In this document: piece after piece, positions 37,801 through 52,800 of the stretch
Position numbering within the stretch: position 1 is the stretch's first letter
How the letters are laid out: every line of letters starts with the position of its first letter
NCBI RefSeq assembly: GCF_004210375.1
Contig: NC_134833.1
Span: forward strand, 48,726,782 to 48,790,781
Reading direction: 5' to 3'
Origin: Tachypleus tridentatus
Lineage: Eukaryota; Arthropoda; Merostomata; Xiphosura; Limulidae
DNA: 64,000 nt
Program-made: the position numbers and the translations under genes
Notes under the pieces: generated by a model
Databases searched by the model: none
The model's input: the letters and a program-made list of their open reading frames with translations, nothing else
What the model was told of the DNA's origin: nothing

Positions 37801-40800
37801 ATATAATGTTAGGGGGCATTAAAAAACTAACTAAATAATAATAATAAAAAAAGATCACAGCCATAATACAAATATCGAATGCCATCCAAATTTCATTTGC
37901 TAGCCTCACACACTTAAGAATAATTAAAAAATGGAGCAGATGTAGGCACTCTCATAACATCCAACATCTTTACCACTTTTCACTGTTTGCAGCCAGATGT
38001 GGGAAAGTGGTTGCTCATAAAAAAACAACAAAAAACAACAAAACATTAATTGGAAAGACAGTAAAATTGTCCTTGAAGTTAGCATTCCAGCCCCCAGTAT
38101 GATGTTTAGACATAAATTCCAAGCCCAACCAAAATTATTAGTATAGTTCCTATCCTCCTTCCTTTCCATACTACTGTCTAAATAATCAATGTTTCTTATT
38201 GTAGATGAGTAGTACTTTCACAATTGAATAATTAGTTCTCAGTGATTGTTGAAAATTTGTGAACATAAAATATATACATTATAACAAATATCTGGACAAT
38301 CTTTGAACATCTGAGATGCCATATTCTACAAGTTTGTTAAAAAAAAATAATAAAAAGGCATTCATTACAATTTGAAAGAAAAGCAAGGTAGGTTGAATAA
38401 CAATATGGATGTATATGTAAAATGACATAACAACATGAAATTTGTAAAACCTAAGCACGATTATAAATTACTGGAAATTTTGAAATCAATACCTAAAACA
38501 GTAGCAATACCTTAATATACTATAACAAGGTTTTAGGGCACTGACAGTACAACATTCCAAGAGATTAGTTTGAACAAATATACTGACAAATATTAGGATT
38601 GTGAAAACTCATGGAAGAATTTTTTGCAATTAATTTAGTTTAATGTATACACAGTGGCTACATGTAAATAGGTACCATCTGTGATGTATATGCATTGTGA
38701 TCTTCACAAGCACTAGGAAGTTCAAAGGGCTTGAATACACAAACTGCATATTAATTCCAAGAATACAAAATGTAATTTTTCTTAGCACACAGTCTATTAA
38801 CACAGGAACATGAGGATTTATAATAAATTTTGTGAAGTGGTGTGACCAACTACATTATTTTTAAGAGTTGGGCTAACATGAGCTTCAAAGACTGCATATA
38901 AAAAATGTTAGCACAACTACACTGTACCAACTGTGGCAGGGTATTATTTTGTTGTTTATTGAAATGCAAAATTACAAAATAGGCTATTTGTACCGTGTCC
39001 ACTATGGGCATAGAACTTTGATTTTTAGAGTTATAAGCCTGAAAGTTTCCCACAGAGTTATCAGAGGATGCAAAATTACGAACTGGGTATGAGTTCAATA
39101 TATAGCATTTACATGGTAAATGTTAATGAATTTTAAGATTTCTGAAATATTAACATTCAGAGCTCATGGGAGAGTTTTCTAGTTAGCAAACATTCTAACA
39201 TGATGCCATCTCCTCCCACAAAACATGTACAACCTATACCTGGTTTTAAAATACGAACTTCAACATCTTGGTGTGGTTCATTAATCCTAAAAATCATTTT
39301 TAAACCAACTCATGGAATGAATTTCTCTCAAGAAATTGAACATCAGAATTTTAAAAAATAAAAATTCAGAAATTGAGGCTCTTAACTACCATAATGAATA
39401 TTTTTTAGACTAAATACTATGGATATACTATGAGTGGCATTTTAACTTCAACATCTTGGTGTGGTTCATTAATCCTAAAAATCATTTTTAAACCAACTCA
39501 TGGAATGAATTTCTCTCAAGAAATTGAACATCAGAATTTTAAAAAATAAAAATTCAGAAATTGAGGCTCTTAACTCCCATAATGAATATTTTTTGGACTA
39601 AATACTATGAATATACTATGAGTGGCATTTTAATTATTTATGGTTATTTAAAATAACTATTACTTCCTTATTGTCAAAAAGAAAACTTTCATTTTATATA
39701 CATAAAATGAATTCTACATATCATTTATACCAACTTAGCCAAAATATAGCACAGACAGTCAGGTTAATGTTGGGCAACCTAAATGTAAAACTTAGGTGAC
39801 CATCACATTGTTTAAAACTAGCATTTAGATGTAAATGTGATGATTATTATACGTATACATCAATACCTGATATTCAATATATAATTAGTGAAATGTATTG
39901 AATAAAATGAGTTTAATTCAAGAATACAGTATAATACATGCTGAATGAAGTTTAATGTACATTGAATTGAACTACAGACAATGAAGTACTGCATTGTGAA
40001 TTTAAATTATCACAGAGAAAAGAACAACAAAAGCACACAGTATGTGAAATGAGCCATACAATAAGTGAAATAAATTATACATTAAGTGAATTTCAAAGCA
40101 GGTTGAAACAAATTAACAAACAAACATCAAGCCCAGAGATGAGCAAAACAAAGCCTATAATTAATTAAATTCACTGACAAGTGAAATAAATATGAAATAT
40201 AGTAAACACAATGTAATACATGGTGAATGAAATGATGCACACAGTGTTTGAAGCTCATTGTATGCTGATTGATATTTTAGTAGGTGAAGTACACCATCAA
40301 GTGGAGAGGAATACAAGTGTAATAAACAAACTGACAAGAAACAATGAAGTACTTTTGATATAAATAATTAAAAACATTAAATAAAGATTATAAATTCCTT
40401 GACCTCATTTCTAATTTACTTCTTTGAATATTTATTAAACAAGGTACAATTGCTAAATGCTTGGCAGGTGACAGTAGTAAGGTAAAACAGTGCACTGTAC
40501 AAATTAGGCTACATTAGACATTTGTTCATATAAAGTCCAAATATTATGAAAATAGGCAATGACACATTTAACCATACTAACCTTTTGTCTATTACTCATG
40601 GGTAATTCAGCTCCAGGATGATTTTTCAAAATATGAGCTTTTCTCTTGGAGCTAGATTTGTATATTTTTTCACAATATTGACAATAGTAATCTCTAGTTG
40701 TCTTTAGAATTGGGAGGTTTAGTTCTGGTACGGACTCTGGTCTAATATCTGGATGACGTCTTGCCAAGTGGTTTACCAACATTCCTCGTCGTTTGAAACC

Positions 40801-43800
40801 CAACAAACATGTGTGACATTTATAAATAAAACGATGATAGTCAGTGGGTGAGACCTATTAAAGAAGTGAGAAAGAGAAACAGTATTACTTTCATAGATTA
40901 AAAATATAAAACATAATAATTTAAATCCACTGGTCTCACTGCTTTTCTCTTGGATTTTGAAGCTTTTATAACTAGTTGAACCATTTTTGTGAGTGTAGGA
41001 TATCTTGTAGCTTTCTACACTGCTCTCTCATTCACAATCTTTGTTAGCTGAGCTCTTTGGTGTGCCATTCTGGCTTTCTTTACAGTCAGTTCAGCTGCAT
41101 TCTTGGTTTTACCTATATGTCTTTCCATTTCCCTTGACAATTTCATCTTAACTTTCTTGGCTTTTATATACTTCCTTTTCCTGTACAAGTCGGTTTGAAT
41201 AAAACTTATGAATTTTGTATGTCCAAAACAAATTTACCATTCACAGGATCATAAAAAAAAACCTTCTTTTAGAACTAAAGGACAGAACTTTGTTGTCTGA
41301 ATATTATAGAGTTCTTGGTCATTTGGATATTACTAAAAGTACTGATGTTTATATAGGATATTATATTGTTCCTTATGCTAGACATTATATTAAAATCCTT
41401 TTGACTTGAAAATAATACAAAGATCATCTTGAATAATGCAGAGTACTTCACAGAAGAAAATACAGATGAAGAAATAAACAGGAATAATACTGCAAAATAA
41501 CTACAGTATGGTTTGTCTCATGGAACAAATTTCTCTTTTTTTCTCCTTTTTATCTTTTGTCATGGGTTTTCTTCTCAACTCATTTTGAATTATTCTTATT
41601 TTGTCCTGTAATTCCTGGCTATTTTTCAACTGAATATAGATTACAACACATAGTCTACATATCATCTAGTCATTCCTATTAATAGACGATGATTTACACA
41701 TCCAGCAGCCACAGTGTGTTAGCAAACATCATATACAATCAGCCATCAAGATGGAACATATCACTCATGCACTGTAAAGGCAATTCACTAGTAACAACTA
41801 ATGATGCTTTCTATTGGATATAAACCTGCTCTTGGCAAATGTTTATCCAATCACAGTGTACATTCTCAGTTTTTAGTGGATGGATTGTTTAAAAACAGAT
41901 GAAGTACACAGGAGATGATAGAAACAGATAGAGATTAAATGGGGAATTGGGTAAAAACATTTCTTACATCTTTTAGTGAAAAAAAATACATATGGTTGGT
42001 TGGTTGTTTGGTCATTTTTTGATGCAAAGCAACTGGTAATAATATCAAAGAAAAATTCTAAAAACTAAACAATGTTCAAAAGTTAGTTAAAAGGCTACAA
42101 CAGAATAAAAAAGGCCAATGGCATGTAAAAAACTTAAAAACATAATTAAGCTAGACAGTGTCACCATCACCAATGACATTGTCCAACACCAGGGGATAGC
42201 CTGCAGGAAAAGAAAGATGTCTAAAATGTTACCACCACTCATGGTCATAATGAAAACACAACAGTAGAATGAGGTCTACTGTCACTTGAGTGACACAAAA
42301 GCCATACATTAGTGAATCAGACAAAGATGAGAGAAAATGATAAATTAACAAACTGCAGCCTAACCAGGACAACTTCCTCCTTCCAATTCCTTTTGGAAAA
42401 AAGATGGCCAATGAGCAACAGAAGCTTCTTATGATATTTCTCACTCCAAGTCAACTGCCAACTGACTGACACTAAGGTAGCCTTGAATACAGGGTCATAA
42501 TCCACATGTGGAACAGGCATAGCCATGACAGAATCAGAGTAGAAAGACTTAACTGTAGTGTTAATGATCTTGTTCCCGTAAATACCAACATGGCCAGACA
42601 TCCAGAAATACTGGATATTAATGGAAGATGAAGAAAAATGAGCCAGTCATATTGAATAATGATGAAAATGGCATTAGAACTAACATGAAGCAATTCCAGA
42701 GATCAGTAGAGAGGTAAGATAGTCAGTGTAAATAGTAAAATCTGTGTACTATGCAATAAAAATGTTGTGAACACATGAACTGTGAAGATCCTTCGAGCAA
42801 CCATCAAGCCACAACAAACCATGGCAAAGCTTATAGAGCCACTTGATTTTGAAACATCTGTATAAAATGGAAATAGAAGAATAGTTAAAAATGTCTCAAG
42901 TATAGAGGAGATGGTGCCTCCAATTGGGACTGTCTGAGTTCCTCTGAAGATCTAGAGATAGTTCACAGGCAGGGATGGTAATAACTCATGGTAGGATGGG
43001 ATGATCCAGTGAGATAAGCATGTCATACAATGACAGACCTAATTCAGCAAGCTGTGTTTTAATACAATGACCAAAAGGAAGAATGGCAGACCATCCCAAT
43101 CTGAAGAAGCATAGCCTACTGTGGAAGGAAGACACAACCCCAGGTGGGATGCTGTGGTAAAGATTGATGTAACATACTGCAAAGAAAGTTGGAAATGGTG
43201 GATGTTAAGAAGAGGTTTGTGAGACTCAGTGTACAAACTCTGGACAGGAGAAGTGTAGAAAGCCTTACATAATGAATGGGGTCCAGCACAGCCAAGGCCA
43301 AAGAAACAATTGTTCTGCCCATGGCTTGATGGCAAAGAGAGCAGTGGAAGAGAGAGAAGTGCTGGAAAATAAGCAAAACTTTCATTGAGAGTATTGGCAA
43401 TGCTCTGTACATCAACTTCCTGACGATTAGAGAGCAAGATGTAAAGGAGATGGGACAAAACTGCCCATTGACCTTCCAAATCTTGTTCCATATCACTGTG
43501 GAACTGGTGGTAGAAGAAATGTTAGTTGTAAACTTAATACAAGATTCCTTTTGACTTTAACATTTGACCAGCCAAGCATGGGCACAAGCTTGCAGGAAAG
43601 TAATGTGGTTAGAAATAGTGGAATACCTGCAAAAGGTATCCTAGGCCCATTTCTAAGCCTTCCATGCTTGCTGGCAGGCTGAATACCACCATGGATAAGG
43701 ATACCGTCGAAAACATGTTGAGGTTTTAGGAACAGTATGAACATCTGCTTGAATGATGCAATCAGTTAGTGCTTCCGTGCAGTCATTATTAGATGGTAAA

Positions 43801-46800
43801 CTAATGACAGTAGGATTGATATCCATGATAAAAGTGGAAAAAGGCTATTCTGTATGATTCAGTTTCCACTGTGGTATTTGAGTTGGGTGGCATTAACCAT
43901 AGCCACTCTCACTCAAAACAACAGGAAAATGATCACTGCCATGTGGGTTACAGTTAACCCTCCTAGAAATAATGAGAAAAAGTGAATTAGAACAGAGTGA
44001 GCAGTAAAAGACTGTCTAGATGCATGAGAATATGTAAAAAAACCAGTACTGAAGAAAGACAGGTCATAATCTGAGAGTATACACTCCAAAGAACAACCTC
44101 TCCAATCAATATCAGCACCACCATAGAGGGGGATTGTGTCCATTAAAGTCTCCCAAGATAATAAAAGAGGAGATGGAAACTATTCAAGGAAAGCATCAAG
44201 GTCTGACTGATCACAAGCCTTCTCACAATACAGGTAAAGAAAACAAACAGTGATGGTACAACCCAAGGATATTCAGATGGCTACAGCCTCCAAGGGTGTA
44301 CTGGGTGGCAGAGACAAGGTGGGCAAAACATGTTGGTTGACCAGCAGTGCCACTCCATCATGAACTAGTCCATCACAGAATCTGTCCTTTCAACATAAAG
44401 TAAACAGTGAAATCTGAGAGTATCAGCAGATTTCATGAAAGTTTCCTGTTAGGAAAGCCACATAGAATGATAGAAATAAATCAACACTTTAATGTCATCT
44501 AAATTAGAATGGAAACCTTGATGATTTCACTGTATCTAAGTGCCTATTTTCACTTAAGTGGAGATCCCTTCTGTTTATGACCATGCAATTATTTCTTCAC
44601 TAGAAGAAGGTCTATTGATCTCCATGGATCCTGTTCTTGGTCAAGTTGGCAGATCTTAGCCGCTTCAAGTAGATTACAATTACTCCAGATATAAACAAGT
44701 AACTGTTCTGCACCTTGGATTCAAAGAAAATGGACCAGAACAGTCACTAAAAGCCTGGCCTAAGGAGATGGACCTGGGCTATCACTGGAAGCAACAGTGG
44801 AGACAGAAACAAGAAAGTTGACTTGACAAATCATTTATTCATGGAGGATGAGATTCTTCATCTGGTGAGAAAAAGACTCTGATAGAGGTACAGAAAGATC
44901 TGTCTGCACACCTACTGTACCAGTGGTGCATAGTGCAGCAGTGTACATCCAAGAAGCAACAAGGATGATAACTTTTGAGCCTTATAAAATGTTCTTGACA
45001 GTTTTCTAGTGCTGTCTGTACCTTTTCTCCTCTGTCCACTTAGAACAAGAATGAAAGTAAGAAGGTTGTAAACCATTATAGTGAATGAAGTGAGGGTCCA
45101 GTTGACACTTGGAGGCAACATGGTTTTTGCCACCACAATGAATATGTCACGGAACAGTGGCATGATAAAAGACTGAACCAATGACACTGAAAACACTAGA
45201 GATGGTTAGGAATATATAGCCGTACATTACAATGAAAGCAACCTGCCTTGACAGAAGCAGGTTCATGTGGAGATTTAAATATCAAAATATTAGTTGGCAG
45301 CATAACTCAATATTTACAAATAGAGATACATTGCACTGCAAAAACTCCTTGGCAGGAGAAACAAGCAAATATCTCCAATTGAGGGATGTTTTTCAAATCC
45401 CCTTCAACAATAGCTCCTTGTGAGGAATTCAAAGTAGTATGAACAGTAACCTTAGTGGGTATATCCACCATGGCTTTAGAGTTCTGGAGGAGTTCAGTGT
45501 ATTTTAGTGTTAATGTTTCCACCAAGATGTCCCCAGAACACAGCTTCCTGACTGACTTTGGAGATTCAGCAAGCCCCTCTAATCTCTTCTGTAAAGAAAA
45601 CAATGAAATACATGAGCAATATGAATTGAAGATTGATGGTCAAAGTCTTCAAGGTGTGATCATTTACCAATGAGTTGATTTTTTTACTTTTTTTCTTGAG
45701 AATTCGAGGAATCCATAAAAAAAAAACGAGAACGGTTAAATGCCCATTAACCCCACCCAACATGAAGTCCTATGAAGGGGCACACTACGTTGCCAAACAA
45801 GGACAATATAGCAACAATAGGGCTTTGTAAGCACTATACCTAGGCACAAGCATCAGACATGTCTGAACACTGGTATTCAGTTAATCATAGCCCAAAAGGA
45901 CCAGCTGACTGACCCAGGTGTCACCCATCTACAGGTTTTCATAGCCAAAGATGTGTGTTGCAGTGCTCCAGACACCAATCAACCACCAGGATCTTCTCTC
46001 CCCTTCATGGGTCATTACACATGGAAAACACATGGGTGGATGTTCAGATCTTAAAGGACATAAAATAAAAGTATAGAACCTTCTCTGGGGCCCCTCATCA
46101 CAAACAGGAATTCACTTTAAGGGGAATAAACAGGGAAAAATCAAACAATCTCTTCTTTGATAATAGTGTAGTTTTTTTATAGGTATGTTGGACTGTCCTA
46201 TTTTCAGCATTAATGTTATAATCAGTATGCCTGAATCATACTGGTTGGCATCTTTGGAGCTAAAACCAAGAATTTATTTTTAGTAAAAATTACAAATGTT
46301 TCATTTACTGAACAAATCTTAATACATACTCAACAAATAATTCTGACATATCTACTATCTCTGTACATGCTTATATTAACAGTTAACTTTCTTATTTTAA
46401 AATTTATTATAAAATTCAATTTAACAATGGACATTTGCTAGATTTCTAAAAGAATTGTATAAAATCTACACTAATGGAAGATATGGCTATGTCACATTAA
46501 AATGCAACTAAAATTTATTTAGACAAACAAACACACACACACACAAACACCATTGTATCACCTTAATATGTTACACAATGAGCATGCATATTAAAACAGT
46601 TTTGAACTTATTTTCATATGAATGAAAATATTTTCAAGACAGTTTCCCTAATTCATGGTCATTACACTTTTGTGATCAACATTTATTTAATATCTCTAGT
46701 AAAATATATAAAATGTCATATGCATAAGATATAAAAGTAGAAATATTTTTACTTTTGGAACAAATTTTTTAGTAGTTCGTTCTTTTAAAGCTCTACTGTT

Positions 46801-49800
46801 GGTACGGGCATCTCTGTCAGGGCCATGCATCCTCTTCATGTGTTCTTTGAGCTTGTCTTTTCTTTTGAATTGTTTTCCACAATCTGCACAAAGAAACTCT
46901 CGATGGTTGGAGTGCCTCAGCATGTGCAATTTTAACTTATCAGGTCGAGGAAAAACCTTATCACATTTTTCACAAGGGTATCGTTTATCTGAATGAAAAG
47001 CTCGAATATGTTTCCTGATCTGATTATATTCTTCACATCTCTGAAACCAAATAATAATAGACACATTGTAGCATTACAATACAAATGGAATGCACTAAAC
47101 ACACATGAATAATTATGCAATCTAATAAACATTTCACACAAAATTTCTTTACTAACATACACAATGTATTCAACATTAACATTCTATTTCAGTACTCATA
47201 TTGTATTTAAACCAGTTTTATTTTGAGATTTATAGTTAGTTCCTTTAATTGATTTAGCCCTTTTCAGGCTGGAGGATTATCATCAGCATCCTCGGTTTTG
47301 TTCTCACAACTAAAATATTTAAGCAAATTGGATGAAACTTGTTACATACTTTTTAAATGGTTTAACTTTTAGGTTTTTAAATGAAAAATATTTTGTGGTA
47401 AAACACTATTAAAAAAATATACTTTCTTTTTCATCTTAAGACTTTTGTTTTTCTTCATTACTGATTAAACATTCCTATTTTACATGCTTAATCAATTTTA
47501 ACTTGTTTAAAATATATCGAAATGTTGGTTTTAAGAGTTTATTTTCCATTTGAAGCAGTAAATCAATAGAAGCATGGTAGACATGGTAAAGTCTGTTGGT
47601 GAACAATAACTTTAGCTTTCAATATGATTACACCATTAACTTCCTCAAGCATGAAAGTATGATATTTAGCTAATTATACTTTCTGAGAAGATACATTTAT
47701 ATTTTACAATTATGGTTGTTTTAAAGACATACAAAGCTTCTGTGTTGAGGTGTTATTTGAACATAAAAGATTTACCAGTATGTTCACGAAAGATTATACA
47801 TATGTCACCTGAATAGTTTGCCAACATATGCCATGGTTTATCATACTCTTAACTCCACCTGATTTTATAGAAGAATATTTCTACAGATTTAAAATGGGCA
47901 TAATAAAAAAAATAACATTATCAGGGATGAAAATAATATCATACGACATTGTGATAAAACAATGTTTTAGGTCCAACCTTCTTTCAAAGCTGAGAACTAG
48001 TCAGAGTTTGCAAATTCATGCTTAGTAATGTAAAAGTTATAATGTTCCCACACTGAAAATAACTATTCTCCTTCAGTACCACGCTACAAGCCTTGAGCAC
48101 CCATATACCTCAAGATCAACATTGTTCAACTGTGTCTTACATGCAACAATAGAAGCATGACATGTCCTTCTGATTCATGCGACTCACTTTATTTGATTCG
48201 ACTAAGCACTCTGAATTTTGGCAGAAGATGAAAGCACCAGTTTTCAGTCAGGAAGAAGGGTGGGAAATGTGAGAGAAAGTAAGTACCTATCACAAATACA
48301 TTTTCAGTTTAGGAAAATTATAACTTTCAACATGGTACACTGCCTCTGCTCACATAAATAACTATTGAAATCTCAGTCAGAAGGAATACATCAATGGGGG
48401 TAAGAATAATAAAAAAATACATCTCTAGGTGTAGATAGGCTAGGGTGTGATGGACTGTACACTGCAAGTCAAATTCCTCCAAAAACCCACCCACTGAAAA
48501 CTGACAACCATGCAGTGGTATGATGAGAATCTTACCAATGGCAAGTCAACTATAATCCAAACCTAGGAACTGGCACTATGTGAGGGAAAGGAAGAGTATC
48601 TTACCAGTGGCAAGTCAACTATAATCCAAACCTAGGAACTGGCACTATGTGAGGGAAAGGAAGAGTATCTTACCAGTGGCAAGTCAACTAAAACCAAAAC
48701 TATGTGAGGGAAAGGAAGAGTATCCCAGCCATTTGATAGGAGGGAAAGGAAGAGTAAAAAGTCAACTAAAACCAAAACCCAGAGCACAATATTATCTTCA
48801 CCTTAAATTCAGCAGACCAGGAGGAATCTCAAACTCCCTAATCTATGAATGAGACACATGATAGCAATGTCATATATTGTTTGATTGATCTGAGAACCCA
48901 ATATCTAGATGATCAATGTTGTAAAGATGTCTGTGCAATGTAAACTATCTCACTCAAAACCAATCTGACAGGAATTGCCCCCAGTGCAATAACATTCTTG
49001 GTATAAGTAAATCAAGGGATAGCATAAGTGGAAGAATTACACTAATTTGCAAGTTCCACTACCATGACCTACAACAGAGATGGAGGAACAAGAGTATAAT
49101 TGAGTGAGGACACAGACACACCAATAACACAGATGAGAGGATTTACGTTGATTGGTGCAATTCTGAATTCAAAACCCAGCCACTGGGAACCATTATCCAT
49201 GTGGACATAAGATGAAGGTAAACTACAATTTTGAATGCCCACTCCAAAATTACAATATGCCTTTAGATAGTCTTACAGAGATGAAGTATCAGACTAGAGG
49301 ACATCTGTTCATCTACACCAGTAGAACACCACTGCCCTACTCTCAACTGAAGTTTTATCAATATCACATTCAAGGGGATCATTCTATGATACACTACCCC
49401 AGCAGATTGAAACTGGAAAATGGTAAGGACTCCCATACTCTATTTGAAGGAAGGGGAAGAAAATGCAGTGGAGAACCTGGAGAAAGTCAACATTAGAGTC
49501 AGTGCTTTATCCATGAAACTCTTGAATGAGTATGGCTTGGAATGGGCATATTAATGAAGCAAATATATTGTAAAGAAAATCTACAAGTAATCTGGTGGAA
49601 CACCCCATCTCAACAGTATGTGTTCAATGGCCATGGAAATCATAACTGTCAACTTTTCAGGGTTTACAATGTGGATTTGACTAGTTTAAGTATATCTGGA
49701 GAGGTACCACTTGCTACAGAGTGGGGTCCACAAAGAAAGAAAGAAGAAGAAAAAGACTGTGTGTGTGTGCGTGCGTGCACATATGGGCACACACACATTA

Positions 49801-52800
49801 CATACTATGATTAATTTATGATGAGTCTGATTTATTATGCTACATAATTTTAATTAAGTAGTTAATTAAACGTTAATGTGTATTAAATTTATGTTATTTG
49901 CCAACAATATTGATACACACAATATTCTTTTATAAAACAAATATATTTTAATATACAAATATCAAAACAGTACAATTTATAATAACAGATATTGTAACAT
50001 TATATATTGTTATGACCCATTGTGAAATGGTCAATATTACATGTTACATGAACAACAAATTACAATTATTTTACTTTAAAAAAGTATGCTAACTTCTTTC
50101 ATCCTGTGCATAGTAGAGATCTGCACAACTATTTTCAGAATTTTACTTTATATTATCTTACCTTTTGACAATGTGGACAGGTAAAGACTCCATTTTCACT
50201 GTGACTGTGCACATGTTCTTTTAATCCAATCATTTGATCAAAGTTTTGCTTACACATTGGGCACTCATAAGTTTTTCTGTCTTCACTAAAACAGGCACAA
50301 AATTGTCAGTAAAAGATTATATAATATTCCTCAGCAAAATTATATTCCTAATAAAATCAAAAATAACATTGAAAGAAAATATGTTTATGAACTTCAAAAA
50401 CAAACCTTATGAAAGACATTCTTTTTGAGATATTATGCTCTATTTTAACCCTATCCATCCTGGTACTTTTTACTGAGCATGACAGAAAGTTTTAGTGTTT
50501 TACATTTAAAATTTTATAAAACTACTTTTTGTTTATGTTATTCCAATTAGAAGAGCATAAATTCTTAGCTAATAATCCATATTTTTAAAGTATACAAGTT
50601 TTAAGTTCTTAAATCAACAAAGCAATATTTTAAAACATTCTTGATTTCCCCTAGTGTGACACATTTTCTCTTAGCATGTTATCATTCCTATTTTACCCAC
50701 CACTCCTTAAAAAAAGTATGAAATTAAACATAAATTACTCTCTGCAGAGACAAATTTATTATAGTCTTCAATTTTGTTTGGTTACAGAGCTATCAAATAG
50801 AAAATGAGACCCTTCCTGCCACACCCACGTGTCACATCCTCTCATTCATAATTCATTGATAGTTTACTCTTATGTTTAATTATGTATTACCCATAACCAA
50901 CAGAAACTAAAGGTTTTCATGTATTGAATGGCACGTTGTATAACATTATGTTCTGAATGGTTAAATGTCTGTTTCACTCAGAGTATGAACATTGTTCCTA
51001 TGGTAAAGTTAATGAGTAGCTTGGATGAATTTGTAATGACTCTTGTTACAGTTAGGAAGAACGTTGTTGAGGTAGGAGAATTTGTTTACTTTTTATATAT
51101 TATTATTATTCTATATTGTTTGGTACATCACTTAATTAAATAAAAATTAAGTGCAATACGATAAGTAGCATAAAAACATTTACGATAAATTCTTTTTGCC
51201 AACCAAAAGCAAGAAAAAAAATTTGATAAGCACTTTATTTCTTGTTTTTTGTTTATTCTTTATGTATGAGTATAAAAGCAGCTAAAATGTAAAAATAAGG
51301 ATATTTTTAGGATAGTTAACACTAGATTAAGTTAAATAAATAATAATAATAAAAAAATAAAAATGTTTGACAAGGTATGTAAGTGAGCTGCTTGTACTAG
51401 TTGTAGTAGCTCATGGGTAATGTAATTCAATAAAATAACATGAGCTGTATGTTTCCCCCCCTCCCCGAGTAATTTATAAAGGACAGTTGTTAGTCAAGGT
51501 CTAAGGGCAATAAAACAATTAAACTGAATCATAAATAAATGTATACTGTTACAAATTTGGAGATACTTAGGATGAGCTATTGTGGTTTTATATTACAATA
51601 TGAAGTCATTATAGAAAGAAACAAGGTGTGATTTAGATTTATTTTGATGATTTTTTGGTGGTTACGAGTTCAGTCATTCTTGCTTTGAGTTAGGATAGAG
51701 AAAATAACATGTATAAACTATCAAATTTTAGTGAAAAAAACGTTTGAAATGTATTAAGAAGGTCTTAGGGATTTCACAAAGGAAATTTGAAATTTTTGAG
51801 ATAAGAAAATATTTTTAATTTTAACATAAAAATTACTTTGTATAGAGAGTATTCAAAACAAATATTCAATATATACATGTAGAAATCTTTATTTTATTGG
51901 AAATACTTCACTAAAAATATGATTTTTTTGTATATGAAAGACTTGTGATATTAACTGAAAGGGTGCAACACTTTGTGAAGATATACACACTATATTGAAA
52001 ATTAGAAGTATTAAATCTAAAAAGACTTTAAATGAGTACAAAGAAGTTATGTGGTCAGTCATATAGACTGTCCCTGTATTGAAAGTTCATGTAGTTTAAA
52101 GCAGATAAAAATTTCACATGTGAGTGATATGGAAATTACTATTTGTTACCACACCCAACTTTTAGTACACTAGACATATTCATTTCTTTTTAATGTAACC
52201 TTCTGTTGAACTAGGTATGTGAGATGTGTTGTGAATTCTTTTAGAACCACCTTTCTGATGAAAGTAATGTTCATTTTAAAATAATTCTGTGAGACAAAAA
52301 AATTTTGCTTACTTATGGACCTTAATGTGACAAGCCAAAGCAGAATTGTTCAAAAACCTCTTTAAGCAAACATCGCACTGGAGAGGTTTTGATTCATCAC
52401 TTCCATGAACCAAGTAGTGGCGCATTAGTCTCTCATCAGTTGCAAAAGACTTGTAACAAAGGTTACACTTATAGGGTTTCTGAGGGTTAATAAGGCCTTT
52501 CACTGATATAACTTTGGAGTACGTTTTTCCATGAATAGCAACATGTTCACATAAAGCTTTTTTGTCAGTAAACGGCTATAAGAAAGATAAATAAAAATAC
52601 AATAAGGTTAATACACAACTTCATATGTCCAAAATCTATAGTATATCATGTAACAATTATACATAACTTTACTCAATTTTAGGTGGAAATGCACTTCTCA
52701 GTGAACTCTACAGTAATAAAATATAATTGCTAATTAGATTTGTTCGTTGCCAAATGTTATTACAAAATGTAAGGCATGCTTAAAAAAATAAAAATAACAA

